From Diadophis punctatus similis (taxonomy: Eukaryota; Chordata; Lepidosauria; Squamata; Dipsadidae), in assembly GCA_023053685.1 (NCBI GenBank), contig JALIGW010000002.1:43468720-43532719 (forward strand): a stretch of DNA of 64,000 nt, given 5' to 3'. Positions 12,301 through 24,242 of this stretch are shown here, in pieces. The notes beneath the pieces are model-generated. The model was given only the letters and a program-made list of their open reading frames with translations, was not told the origin of the DNA and did no database searches. Numbering within the stretch: position 1 is the stretch's first letter; every line of letters begins with the position of its first letter. Made by a program: the position numbers and the translations under genes.

Positions 12301-14098
12301 TATTGTCATTGAGATTTAAGCCAGAAGGATAATCTTTATCCCCAAATAATAATTTGCAAAAAGAGGCAGACATGACTGTCTCATAGTTAAGTAGCTTGAG
12401 GATACAAAAGAATAATGTGATTCTTTGCCTTTTTCCTTTATACTCCTCAGTAAGTTGCTTAAGGATAAGTCTCCTTTAAGTCAAGCTTGATTCCTAGTGT
12501 CTTCATGATTTTTTTTCTCCTGTTCAACCATGCCAGATTCTTGGAGACTGCCTAGATAAGTCCCTGAAGTTTTCTTGGCAGGTTTTTTTCCCAGTGGTTT
12601 GCCATTGCTTTCTTTCTAGGGATAAGAGAAAGTGATTTACTCAGGACATTCAGTGACTTTGTGTCCAAGGTTGACTAGAACTCACAGTTTCTCAATTTCT
12701 AGCTTGATGCCTTGATGACCCACGACAGCAAACTGGCTCTCTCCTACATGATTACATCTATGCAATTTTCTTGGCAAAAATATAAACGTGGTTTGCTGCT
12801 ACCTTCCCTCAGGATGCTTTTTGTCTTCCCAGTCTAGCCTATAACGCTGTTATGTAGTATACATTAATGTATGCATTATGTTACCAACCCACAGGCTGCT
12901 CCAATCAGAACTGATTCATAATAATATTTACTAGTGGTCTATCATCTAAGTACTAGCTAGATTCAGCATATTTAGCTTCAAAATTCAGGGCAGGGTTCTC
13001 ATCTTCTGCTTTTCAAAAATGAATATGGAAGAGTAATAAAATATGTATTTACACTATATAATGTCATAATTCATTCTAGAAAACTGAAGTATTTATATTA
13101 TATGAATATAATATGCCCAATTAAAAGTTTAAAAACACTAACACTGAATGCAGTTGGACTTAGTAATAGAATTTAAGGTTGTAACTTTGGCACATAGTAA
13201 AGGAAAATAAATATATATTCTTTACCTAGATACATTCTGGAATCACTGTTATGATTCCTATATACTGTAGGTGATTATTGATCTTGAAATACAATAACAG
13301 GATGCAGGGACTGTTATCTCCTTGTGTTCTTTTTCCATTGTCCTTCTCATTCTTTTATTTTGCTTTGATTTTACAAAACTGGGCGATTGTTCAAAAGTCC
13401 TTGTTCTTCATAAAGAACCATAGTTGTGTTCCTTCATTAATTTCATCGGTTTAAAGGGCAAGATTCTTACTGCTTATAAACAGACATTAGGATTGCTGGT
13501 CTCTGATATTTGTCTCAAGAAACTTTTTAAAAAGGCATTAGACTGAAGAGGTCTATAGGAGAGAATCTTGAAATATCTTAGAGAAACAGTAGTGTGTAAT
13601 AATAACAAAACAGAATGTCTAATTGCCAAGGCCCATTTCCTTTAAACTCCATCAGTCAAACATATGGGAGAACGTGGATTACATTCAAAAGAATGCACTA
13701 GAGAACTAAAGAAGTTATACAAACCAACTGAGATAGATTTTTCCAAGCCACAAGGGATAGAAATGCCACTCTTCTTTGAAGATAATTGCAAGATCCACAG
13801 CTAACAAGATGGTTTGGCTAGAAGCTAAGATTTCCTCTGAGAACTGGCAAGACTTTTACAACAGGCTATACAGTTCCTTCTCCATTAGTTCTTGCGTCTT
13901 CTCACCCTTTAAATAGTGTTTTCTCCATCCCAGCTGCAGCATTTATCAATAAAAAATGAGAAAGCAAAGCCCCCAGTAGTGATCTAATACTTCCTACACT
14001 CTTGAAAAATAATGTCATTGGTGGGCTTTCTCACTTGCTTCCCTCCTCCCTAAACATTCAATATATAACATATATTAATAACACATTCCAAATGCCTT
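12301..14098. other. Intergenic; one L2/MIR-like fragment
   Basis: At about 12,590-12,740 there is an old interspersed repeat with 'gttgactagaactcacagtttc' and 'cagcaaactggctctc', the same type as at 51.1 and 59.3 kb. The rest shows no gene. Confidence 0.5.
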
Positions 14099-14117
14099 AA
14101 AGATTGGACGTTTCTAT

Positions 14118-14665
14118 TATTTATTTATTTTAATTTATTTTAATTTATTTGGGAATTCTTCTATGCCGCCCTAGTCCCTAAGGACTCAGGGCGGCGTACA
14201 GCATTTTAGAGAACACCAAACAATAAAACCATTAAAAACAATTTTAAAAACGTTTTTAAAAAAGACACACGACACCATGCATACATGGGGGAGACCTCAG
14301 ATGTAAAATTGTCTCAGAACCCTGCCTGCAGGAAGAGCCATGTCTTAATGGCTTTTTGGAAGGCCAGCAAGGTGGGGATGATTCGGATCTCTGGGGGAAG
14401 TTGGTTCCAGAGAATAGGAGCCCCTACAGAGAAGGCCCTTCCCCTAGGCCCCGCCAGTCGGCATTGTTTGGCTGACGGGACCTGGAGGAGACCCACTCTG
14501 TGGGACCTGACCGGTCAAAGGGAAGTATGAGGCAGGATGCGGTCTCGTAGGTAACCTGGTCCTAAGCCATGTAGGGCTTTAAAGATGATGATCAACACCT
14601 CGAATTGCACCCGGAGACCAATGGGCAGCCAATGCAATTGGCGGAGTATGGGTGTTACATGGTTG
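14118..14665 (-). mobile_element. CR1/L2-clade LINE 3' end, minus strand
   Basis: On the minus strand the frame at 14,496-14,314 reads GLLQVPSAKQCRLAGPRGRA, then FSVGAPILWNQLPPE and LLAFQKAIKTWLFLQAG. Further upstream codons (TCCGGGTGCAATTCGAGGTG and 'ggcttaggacc') extend to about 14,660. The 3' UTR at 14,160-14,280 includes 'ccctgagtccttagggactagggcgg'; the T-rich tail begins at about 14,120. It is more complete than the copy at 2.9 kb but still a short 3' fragment. Confidence 0.85.
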
Positions 14666-15139
14666 TATCTTGAAACACTTGAAAATACTAATTATTATTT
14701 TCCCATTATTTAACAAAGGCAACAGCATTACCACCTGAGTTTCTTAAGTGTTCCCAGCAAACTGTAGGCAGTTCCCAGAAACTGTGTGCTACAGTTTCTG
14801 AACTGGCTAGAACAGGAAAAATGTCTTGCTAATAAATGCGGTCTTATAGTTCCTAGCAGAGAAATACCCACATGCATACCCGTCTCATTATTAATTTAAA
14901 ACCAGTTTTTGATTCCTTCCCTACAGAAACATTCTGGTGGAAATTCTTTCATTCATCCATAGATCAGAGATTACTTTGCTTAATTAGGATGGTGCACAAA
15001 AACATAGTTATGCAAGTTAGATGTCTTGGTTGATATCTCAGAGTGCAAACAGGCCTGTATTATGGCCCTTCTTCAGTATTTATCTGAACCGAATGGCCAG
15101 CACCTTGATCAAAGCAGAATTCTAACACAGCATCCTTAA

Positions 15140-16130
15140 CAATAGACAGCAGGCCAGCTTCTTTATGCCAATGATGCAATCATTCTCTCCTAATTCAGCT
15201 TGGCCTTAGAAGTAGTTTTGGGGCTCTAGCAGATGAATCTAGGGAGAAAAGGTTCCCAATAAACTCTTCTGAAACCAAAATCATGGTTTTCTTGACTGAA
15301 ATTAAATGAGTAACCATCAATGGCAGATAATCATAAATTAGTACAAATGTCATTTTTGTGTGTGATATTCCAACCTTCTGTAATCTGTCATGAATAAATT
15401 AAAATATATTTCTGATAAGGCCAACAACTGTCCCATGCCATACTGGGCTTCTTACACACCCAAAGAGTCAAGAACAAACCTCTTGCCATAAAACGTTTAA
15501 AGCAAAACCCATAAACCGGAATATAGGCATATACTGTAATAACCTAGAGCAGTGATGGCGAACCTTTTTAGGTTCGCGTGCCAAAAAGGGGGGGTGCGCG
15601 CGCTAGCGTGTGCTAGGGTGCCCACACCCATTCCCTCCCCCCCACGCATGCGCACAACACCCCCCCATGCTGCCCCCTGCGCATGCGCACACACCCCCAC
15701 CCCTGCGCAAAGGCCTTACCGGAGCCTGGGACAGTAAAAAAACGACGAAACGGGCAAACCAGAAGTTCGGAAAAACGCACTTCCGGTTTGTCTGTTTTGT
15801 CGTTTTTTGCATTCCGGGGCTTCAGGGAGCTTCCCTGAACCCTCCGGAGTGCAAAAAACAGCTCACCGGCAAACCGGAAGTGCGTTTTTTCCGCACTTCC
15901 GGTTTGCCGGTGGGCAACGCTCACGTGCCCTCCACTATGGCTCCGCGTGCCACCTGTGGCACGCGTGCCATAGGTTCACCACCACAGACCTAGAGCCCTT
16001 AGAAATCATCCAGTCCAGATTCCTAAGAGTGCTACTCCAAGTAACTTACTGTGTTTTAAATGTAGCATTCCATTTAGAAACTGGGATCATATTGTTGCAT
16101 TTGTCAACTATATTCTGGCTCACACTTCAT
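15140..16130 (+). mobile_element. Degenerate non-LTR reverse transcriptase fragment, split by a hAT element
   Basis: The plus strand at 15,155-15,190 reads GQLLYANDAIILS, a decayed YADD catalytic box. After a shift it continues as GLRSSFGALADESREKRFPI, then NSSETKIMVF, matching the RT region that follows YADD. Beyond the hAT insertion it reads LEPLEIIQSRFLRVLLQVTY and FHLETGIILLHL, another conserved LINE block. Stops and shifts abound. Confidence 0.65.
15550..15987 (+). mobile_element. hAT-type MITE, copy A (CAGTGATGGCGAACCT family)
   Basis: The 438-bp element has inverted ends CAGTGATGGCGAACCT / CTGTGGTGGTGAACCT. It is flanked by a perfect 8-base duplication ACCTAGAG (15,542-15,549 and 15,988-15,995). 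Internal inverted blocks (ACTTCCGGTTTG and similar) would fold. No transposase frame is present. The 8-bp target duplication and CA...TG ends mark it as hAT-type. Confidence 0.9.
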
Positions 16131-16139
16131 TTCTTAGAG

Positions 16140-17094
16140 ATTCCCTGGCTGCTGTGATTTTGTTAGATTTTTATTTCTTTCTGAAAAAACTAGAATTCAG
16201 AATGATCTATACCAGTGCAGCTTCTTATGTAAAGGTATTCTGGCCATGAGTCTATTCAGAGTTAAAGACACAATCTGGGAGCAGATGTTATAAGCCTCCA
16301 AGTACAGCAGGGCAATTTAAGCAATCAATACTGGCAGGATGTAAGCAGAAAATTGTTCATGTCAGCAAATTAACTATTCAGTATTAACTCCCCCATATAC
16401 CTCAGAGCTTTCTCCTTAGCCTGCTTTAATGCCTTGACCTCTACAATATTGGAGGCAAAGTATAACAATACTCCTTTTGCTCTGTGACCTGGAGGAACTT
16501 GAGACTCTAGTCTAGTCTATCCCATTTATTCCTTCAGTGTCCCTCTTCTATAGCAACTTGTGCTCTCCCTTCAAAATTTCACTTACTGGTATATAAGAAC
16601 TTTCATTGATTCTGTACAAGATTTCATTTGCTCATTGTTGGATCGTAATTCCAACATTTCCAAGAGAATTCAAAATTTATTTTAGCTGTCATTGCATTAC
16701 ACAGGAAAATACTCTCTCCTAATTTTACAATATTATAGGTAAAACTTTTGTCCTTTCTATGCTGTTTTGTATTTTTTTATGTCTTTGTTACATCTCAAAG
16801 GTCTGTAATTACATACAAACACATTCACTTTGTAATTTACTATTTTATTCCCAAAGCAGTTTTTATAATTTATTCAATTAGTTTTAAGTATTATTTTTTT
16901 AGTATTCTAATACTCATATTTATAGTTTTATAGTTTGAATCACTGTCTTTATTTATTTTACTTATTCTCAAATTGTCTATGTATTGGAATCTCATAACAC
17001 ATTTACAAAAATTGTATAAAATGTTGATTGGTGACAATTATGATAATGTTACTGAATAATATCAACAGATACATGCACACATAAACATGCACAT

Positions 17095-17130
<36 letters not shown>

Positions 17131-17930
17131 ATAGAGAAACCCCAGAGAAATATAATAAGAATAAATATAGATTTATTCAACAAATTAATGTACATAAGGA
17201 CATGGTGAATAATTTAGAAAATCAATATGAAAAACCTGAATAATTGAAGCAAAGATCTCTGTAGGTTAATGTTTAATATAGGCCTATTTAGTGACCTGTA
17301 TACTAGCAGTAATTGTTGAACCTTAATTGCATGAATAATAATCACAATGGTTGTAAGGAGAAAGCTGAGAAAGAGATAAGCAGGTCACAGTCCAGTACTT
17401 CTATGAAAACCTCATGAATTCTAACTGAATTTTCTTGCTAAATTAATTCAAATTAAAATTGCACCAAAGTACAAGTATTCAGCAAGATTAAGAATTGGTA
17501 TTATTTGTGTTTAGAATATTAGTTTCTAGAAAATGTTAGAAAAAAAAGTTAAACATAATTTACACATATTTTAATTTTAATTCATTGAAACAGTAAGTTT
17601 CTGTACTAATTTTAAAATAAAAAAATTTTAAATGTCAAAAAAGATGATAATGAGATCAAAACCTAAACTGCAATAAATCATATGAGCATGATGACACATA
17701 AACAATATTGTTACACAAACTCTGTCCTTATGGACATGACGATAGTAAGTCAATTTTTTGCATTATTTTGTCACATTTTGTCATTTTCCCCTGCTGTCTC
17801 CCTTCCCATGAAAACCTCTGATTTCTTTGGGCAATGTATTAGTTAGATAGACTAGGAATTTCAACTTTGGCATTTCTTGCAACGTCGCATGAGGGGACAG
17901 AGCTCTCAATTTTACTAATCCTTTCTAGGA
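16140..17930. other. Intergenic, no gene seen
   Basis: AT-rich sequence with an (AC)n tract at about 17,098-17,128. No coding or element signature is clear. Confidence 0.5.
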
Positions 17931-17936
17931 AATATA

Positions 17937-18701
17937 CTGTATTTTTCGGAGAATAAGACGATCCGAAGTATAAGACGCACCTAGCTTTTGGGGAGGAAAA
18001 CAAGGAAAAAAATCTGCCTCTGCCTCCCAGCAATTTGCCTCCTTGCAGCAAACAGCCTGTTTCAGTTTCAGTTTCAACACAGCCTGATTAGCACAAGAAA
18101 AAAAATCTGCCTCTGCCTCCCAGCAATTTGCCTCCTTGCAGCAAATAGCCTGTTTCAGTTTCAGTTTCAGCACAGCCTGATTAGCATAAGCAGCTGATTG
18201 TTGGTTGGATCATCCTCCCGACGACCAGCTGTTTCAGGCTGCAGGGATTGCCATATATTGCCGCCTCTGCGTGCCCCATTTTCGGCCTCTGCATCCAGTT
18301 TTCAGCCTCCCCACGCCCCGTTTTCAGCCTCTGCACACCCCATTTTCCACCTGTTCTGGGTGGCGGGGATCAAAATGGGTGGAAAATGGGGTGCATGGAG
18401 GCCAAAAATGGGGCGCATGGAGGCAGCAATAGACAATGGCAATCCCTGCAGCCAGAAACAGCTGATGGTCGGGAGGATGATCCAACCGACAATCAGCTGC
18501 TTGTGCTAATCAGGCTGTGCTGAAGCTGAAACTGAAACAGGCTGTTTTCTGTTTGCTGCAAGGAAGCAAATTGCTGGGAGGCAGAGGCCAATGGGTGGGG
18601 GCCGGTGGGTGGGCAGGGCTACATTGGTGTATAAGACACACCCAAATTTTCACTCTCTTTTAGGGGGGGAGAAAGTGTGTCTTATACTCCGAAAAATACG
18701 G
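17937..18701 (+). mobile_element. TA-flanked foldback element (CYGTATTTTTCGGAGTATAAG ends)
   Basis: The ends CTGTATTTTTCGGAG and (reverse complement) CCGTATTTTTCGGAG are bordered by TA on both sides. Most of its 765 bp is inverted: the 'gctgattgttggttggatcatcctccc' side near 18,190 pairs with the 'gggaggatgatccaaccgacaatcagc' side near 18,473. The left arm carries an extra direct duplication of about 95 bp (about 18,003-18,097 and 18,098-18,188). The TA duplication suggests a Tc1/mariner-like mobiliser. It codes for no protein; frames here are by-products. Confidence 0.8.
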
Positions 18702-18889
18702 TAAGTAGTGCAACTGTCCATAGTTGAATTCACTTTTTTTCTGCTTGTATGTTCTGCCAGGTGTTTGGCATGGAGAAAGACATAGACATATACATGTTTC
18801 AGGTGCAGCTTTTTGCCAGTTTTTCTCATTGCAGGCTACACAAGACTCAGTGCAAGGGTTAAAGTTGGAGACATGGTATTGCAGTTGTT

Positions 18890-19320
18890 CTACTCCTTCT
18901 TGAACAGGATGGTTGTGAGTTCGGGAGTGGGGAGAGGTTGGCCCTCCTTAGGCACTATGATATGAAGTGGTTCAGGGTTCGGTCCATTTACTTATCTTAT
19001 TCAACACCTACATGAAACTATGAAAGGTTATGTGAATGAAGTATCATAAATATGCTGATAATGCTGAGTTATATAACTCCATCCCAGGTCCACTGGGAAT
19101 TGCGGTCATGACCATATGTCTATGGGTTGTCAGGGTTCAGATGAAACAGGAGCCAAGTGGGCAATACTGTTCATTGAAGAAAATGATCTGGTTCTTGACA
19201 ATTACCATGACTTTATGCATAAACTCAAAGGACACTTTGGGGATCCCAGCAATCACAGATAGATGAGAGATTTGGAAGCTCTAGCAGGGATAGTGGAGAG
19301 TATATTTCAGACTTTTTTTT
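18890..19320 (+). mobile_element. Degenerate CR1/L2-clade LINE RT fragment
   Basis: The plus frame near 19,036-19,095 reads MKYHKYADNAELYNSIPGPL, corresponding to the LINE RT palm box 'YHQYADDTQLY', with the second catalytic Asp changed to Asn. The upstream text 'ctacatgaaactatgaaaggtt' fits the preceding codons, with frameshifts. It is non-functional. Confidence 0.65.
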
Positions 19321-19329
19321 CCTACTTGC

Positions 19330-20225
19330 TGCCATTGTAGGGTGGAATAACTAAGCCCCGACTGACCAATTCAGATAAATGATGACCTTTGAGATGAGCA
19401 GGGAAGTGAAGCACCCCAAATACCCTGGAACACTGTGTAATTATAGCTGCCTGACTGGAAGCGTTGAGGATTGGGAGGAATAAGAACCTACTGCTCCCTG
19501 TCTTCCCCATACCAGTTCTCTCAATTACTTCCTCAGAATCCAACATGGAAGAACCCATGCAAATTGGAGCAGCCAGTAAATCTCTGTCATCAGGACAGAA
19601 ACAGGAAGAGATCAAGGGCTGTGCTTTTAATGTGGCACCCTTGGACAAGGGGTGAAATGCTCCCAGTTCACTCGTGCCTGTCAGTCATCAGAGAGCCAAT
19701 CGCGAAGGCAGCGCGATGCTCTGCCCACCCGCCGGGACACCGCCATTTGAGTTCTTTTACCCTCTGCGCATGCACAGCTTTGTGCATGCGCAGAGGGTAA
19801 AAGAACTCAAATGGCGGTGTCCCGGCGAGTGGGCGGAGCGTTGTGCTGCCTTCGCGATCGGCTCTCCGACGACCGACAGGCACGAGCGAACCGGGAGCAT
19901 TTCACCGCTGCCTTGGACATATAGCTAGATCATGCCTATTAAAAGCATGACTGATGGTCACAACAATAAGATGCAGAACTTGTAAACTGATGGAGCACAA
20001 AGCCAACAAATACCTAGCTCGGTCTCAAACAGCACCTCAGGGAAACTTTACCAGCCTCCCTCCCCAGAGTTCTAAAAGGCAGCCATTCACCATTTGAGGA
20101 TATCTCATTATCCCAGGCAGCTGACTAAAGGCAAGCATACTTAATTGCTCCTGTAATTGTTATTTTAGATTGCAGGCAGAAGGTGGAGCTTTCCACTCTT
20201 ATAGACTCTGGGGCAACTGCTATTC
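19330..20225 (+). mobile_element. Ty3/gypsy-type retrotransposon remnant (gag end and protease), split by a foldback element
   Basis: A plus frame at about 19,545-19,640 reads EEPMQIGAASKSLS and then GCAFNVAPL. After removal of the inserted element it continues GHIARSCLLK, giving the C-x-x-x-x...GHxxxxC spacing of a gag zinc knuckle (one Cys position is Val). About 250 bp on (20,180-20,225), LSTLIDSGATAIL is the aspartic protease active site. Order and motifs match a vertebrate Sushi/Mart-like Metaviridae gag-pol. It is broken by stops, has no LTR that I can see, and ends in the protease region. Confidence 0.7.
19647..19910 (+). mobile_element. Foldback MITE of 264 bp inside gypsy gag
   Basis: The two halves are near-perfect inverted copies meeting at TGCACA-GCTT-TGTGCA (19,771-19,786). 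The outer ends AAGGGGTGAAATGCTCCC and (reverse complement) CAGCGGTGAAATGCTCCC belong to the same end type as the 5.5, 24.2 and 60.2 kb elements. A perfect 8-base duplication CCTTGGAC flanks it (19,639-19,646 and 19,911-19,918). It is hAT-type and has no coding capacity. Confidence 0.9.
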
Positions 20226-20229
20226 TCTC

Positions 20230-21220
20230 CCTTTGTTCTCACTCCCCCCAGCAAAGTGGCAAGCAGTTCCTTGGGTCAACAGAGGAGCAGGAGCAGGAAC
20301 AGCAGGGAACTTCATCAAGACTCGGCTGAGGGTCATGAGGAGAGACGAAACTTCCCTAGTGTATATTATATGTGTAAAGAAAGATGACCCAACAGATTTG
20401 TCTAATATTTTCCTAAATATGAGTGGCAAGCAAACTCTTCTACTACTTTCCACTAGATGCCTTTCAGATATTCAATTGAATGCAATCCTATCTATTGTGA
20501 CTGGTAGCATTTAGCCTGGCTCAGGCTTTCTTATTACCTGCTACCTGACTCTTTCATTTGAGATATCAGAGACTGAAACAGAGGCATTTGGTAGGCAAAG
20601 CATGTACTCCCCCACTGAGCTATCAATGGAGATTCCACAGACTGCACTTTGGCTTCTATAAAGACACAATTGTCCTCACTGGTGTGTCTCTTGGCAGCAT
20701 CAGGCTCTCATTTATTAATGAAGTGTCAGATGGATTTTTCACCGGGATGGGGAAGAAACCCAGCAGGTGTGTTCATATCTTGCTGACACAGTGATAAAAG
20801 TGATAAAAAGGATTTCTATTGTGCATTAAAATATTTGGCACTCATATCATAGAACAGATACAGTTATAGCAAAATCACAAACCTTGATAGGAAAAAGGAG
20901 CAACCAGCTAAATAACATCATACCAGATTAATGCATAGAAATCACCAATTAAGCAAAGTATTTTAAGAATAATGAGAAATTCAGCATGTGTTCTATCTAC
21001 AGAGACCACGATACTTATGTTAACAGTATTAAATGTATAATGTATAAATGGCTAACACAATTTAACATGTGATTATTGCCTTTATCACTATGTTCTATTA
21101 TCTTTGTCCCCGAAAATCTCTAATATACAAATTTTCCTAACCTGTCTAGTCCAAGTACTTTACAATTAGTAATTCCAATATATCTGGAAAGTAAAAGATT
21201 CACAAAGAGTCTCAATTTTT
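20230..21220. other. Intergenic, no gene seen
   Basis: The frame of 114 codons over 20,170-20,514 begins in the gypsy remnant and has no recognised continuation. No other signal is supported. Confidence 0.45.
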
Positions 21221-21285
21221 TTCCTCCTTCTTTCCTTTCCTTTCCTTTCCTTTCCTTTCCTTCCCTCCCCCCTCCCCTTCCCTAA
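21219..21285. repeat. (TTTCC)n-type pyrimidine tract
   Basis: A low-complexity run of TTTCC units followed by C-rich sequence. The minus-strand lysine/glutamate/glycine-rich frame is an artefact of it. Confidence 0.8.
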
Positions 21286-21437
21286 TTTCATTTTTATAAT
21301 ATTGGAAGACAACAACCAATGGTGAATTTATATGATTTGTACTCTGCTGTGATTCTACTTGGTGTGTGTTACAAGAAATGTTGTACAAAGCATGAGAAAA
21401 ATTGGACCAAAAGTTTATCAGTATGGAATGATAATCA

Positions 21438-21625
21438 CAGTGCACCAATGTGGTGTAATGGTTAAAGTTTTGGACAAGGAATGCGAAGATCTAGGTTCCA
21501 TTCTACCTTCAGTCATGGATGCTCACTGGATGACTTTGGGCCTGTCATTCTCTCTCAGTCCAATTTATCTCACAAGATAGTTGCAGAGAAATACAGGACT
21601 TTGCATGGCACTTAGCTTTAAATGC
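21438..21625 (+). repeat. tRNA-derived SINE, Sauria-like, diverged
   Basis: The head 'aatgtggtgtaatggttaaagttttggacaaggaatg' carries a box A, and 'aggttccattctacc' is a decayed box B. It is followed by 'gctcactggatgactttgggcctgtcattctctctcag' and 'tctcacaagatagttgcag', the usual order of squamate tRNA-derived SINEs. The family name is from memory. Confidence 0.6.
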
Positions 21626-21799
21626 ATATAAAAATTAGTACTAAAATGCTGATTTGATAGTCTCTTGTTCAGCTTCAATATTGTGAAAAAAAGCTAAAGT
21701 AATATTTTAAATAAACAAATTTGGTAAGAAAATAAGTCTAAAGTTAGCATTTGTTTCTTTATATACCATATCTAATACAAAACTAATTAATAAATTAAA

Positions 21800-21927
21800 A
21801 TTTTATTTTAAGACATCAAATCTAATAAAACAGTTCAAACGTTTAAATTAAAAAGGAGTGTGTTGTTTTTCCTTTTTAATTTAAACATTTTGAACTGTTT
21901 AGTAGCTTTGATGTTTTAAAATAAAAT
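21800..21927. repeat. Imperfect palindrome, arms about 58 bp
   Basis: The left arm begins ATTTTATTTTAAGACATCAAA. The right arm is its reverse complement with a few mismatches and ends TTTGATGTTTTAAAATAAAAT. The loop is about 12 bases. It is probably a small foldback element; I cannot define a target duplication. Confidence 0.7.
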
Positions 21928-21929
21928 GA

Positions 21930-22090
21930 CAATCATGTGACTGCAGGACATTGTGACAAACTCCTCCCAATTGCAGAGTGCCTGAATCTCTATTACATGA
22001 CAGCACAGATGCTGCAACAGTCATAAGTGTGAGGACTGGTAATAAAGTTATTTTTTTCAGTGCCATCATAACGTCTAACAGTCACTAAAC
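21930..22090. mobile_element. Fragment of the CAGGTAGTCC element family
   Basis: Stretches such as 'ttcagtgccatcataacgtctaacagtcactaaac' match the interior of the complete copy at 54,280-54,669. It is diverged and has no intact ends. Confidence 0.5.
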
Positions 22091-23990
22091 ATATCAGTTG
22101 TTAAGAGAGAACTATCGATAACTTTATAGTGGGATAGACTAACTTTTTCAGCTTGGTATCATTCAAACATATTGGGGCTACAATTGCAGGAAACTCCAAT
22201 ACACATTGGTGTACATGCATGACAGTAAGCAGTAGGCATGGAGGATTTCTACTAAGGATCTTTTTGAAATCAACTTGGGATACCAAAAATTAAACCTGAT
22301 ACCTTTTGAATATGATCATGTCCAATGCTATTATGATAAATAGATAAATGGAGAAAAGAAAAAGCTGACTTAGAGGCAGGTGTATTTGTTCTATATACAG
22401 GTGGTCCATTGCCTAAGAATAGCAGATGGTGGTTCTAAATTAAACAATTTATATGTTAAATGACTTTTGAGTCTCAGCTGGAAGATACCATAAAATGTTT
22501 GTTCTTTCTGCTAAGGGCTAATATTTTTTGAAAAAAAAATTAATGTGTAATTTACTTTTAAAAGTTTAATAGTTTCAATATGGAAACTGCAAAGAAAGTA
22601 TTATAGGCAGAAATTAATCTGAAAATGAAACCAGTTCTCAGAACCATTCTGCTGGAATATACCGAGTTGGACTGCATAAGAGTGGTGGGTAAACTGATTA
22701 GGATGGATATAGTCATCCATAAATTCTGTTCTGGGGTCATTTATTGCAGATTTTTTAAAAGACTTTTTTCCCTTTAAAATTGCTATTCTTTATGTTTTTT
22801 TCTTTGGTCACAAATATTGGTGGCTTCTTGATTCTCTGTAAAGCTTCCGTAAATGACCTCGCTGAGAGTCACCTAGAGCATTAGTGGCAGAAAATAAGGA
22901 ATCAGTACAATCAATCATGGTTAAATGTCCATTTTAGGGAGTATACCATAGTGATAAGAATGCCAAAGTGTGACTACTTCTCCACAGATAGCATCTGCAC
23001 ATTCACCTACAGTAGTCATTTAAAGGTTACCTCAGCCTTCTGGGTAATGATAATAAAAATAATCTCTCTTCAGGCCACTGTGACAGGTCTGCAAATTTTC
23101 TTGAGATAAAACTGCTCACATTCATTCTGTGTTAAATGTCTCTTGCACAAAACCTTGCAAGATAATTGGGACAATGTCATGTGAACTATCTGGTATTCTT
23201 CTGGGCTTGTAGACTGAAATGTGAATATGGCTTTGTAGCATCAGTTTTATCATTTCAGAGCTGGATCTCACAATGTTCTCATTTGGTTAGGAAGCTAGAC
23301 ATGTTGTGTGCAGAAATTCAGGGGATTTTCAGGCTCTCTGTAAGTGGGAAGTGGATACTATTTGCCCTGAAGAAGACAGAAGTATGCACTTCTTAAAGAC
23401 ACCATGTCTTGATCTAAACTTCAGGTGATTTCCACACACACATTCCATTTTGGCTAAGATTTTGGAGAACATATTTGCAGGATCTCAGAAAAAAATGATT
23501 ATCTGAATCTGTTTTGTGCTCAATTCTTCACTGGAAATGGGAGGAAAACAATGATATTTTCTATTGGATCTTCTGAAATGCGTCTTTCCTGATCCTGTTA
23601 CACATCTTGGCAACATTTGATATAATAGATTAAGGTATTGGTTTTGCAGGCTATCTGCAATGGTTGAGCTTTGGAAATGACATTTTATGGTAATTCTCCT
23701 TCCTGAACAAGTAGTTTCAGTTATTGAAAGGAATGGTCGAGTCCTTGGGGACTCTACATGTGGCTTTCCAGGACTTGGTCCTTTTCCATATGCTGTTTGA
23801 TAACAATTGGGAATGTCATCAATGTGATGATATTCTTGTTGTGCATTACCATTCCAGACTGGCCAGAGATGCTATCTCTGTCCTGGCATTTGGGGTCAAT
23901 GAAGAACTTAAAGGACAAAGTTAAATCGTCCCCTTCTCAAAGAAACTGCAGCAGAGTGGAGACAGATCTTTGTGAGATAAATCCGGTGTG
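22091..23990. other. Intergenic, no gene seen
   Basis: At 22,396-22,460 a left end (TACAGGTGGTCCATTGCC) of the CAGGTAGTCC family is recognisable. Otherwise nothing is supported; frames are short and unspliced. Confidence 0.5.
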
Positions 23991-24084
23991 GCAGAATGAG
24001 AGGGGGTAAGCAACTTTGGGGAGCTGGGGGGGGAATGGGCAGGATGAATGTTGCAGTGGTTTATAAGATTGAATGGCTGCGTGG

Positions 24085-24193
24085 TGCTGCAACATTTATA
24101 ATTTCTGGACTGTGTTGTAAATACTTGGGGGGGGCTATCACATGACTTCAAATGGTCACTAAGTAAAATGTCGTAACTCAGGAATTACCTGTA
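24085..24193. mobile_element. Right end of a CAGGTAGTCC-family element
   Basis: Contains 'atcacatgacttcaaatggtcactaagtaaaatgtcgtaa', then GGAATTACCTG followed by TA. These match the right side of the complete 54.3 kb copy. Confidence 0.55.
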
Positions 24194-24242
24194 TTGGGGC
24201 ATAGACTGAAATTGCATAGTATCCTTCTGGAATGGCTTTGGG

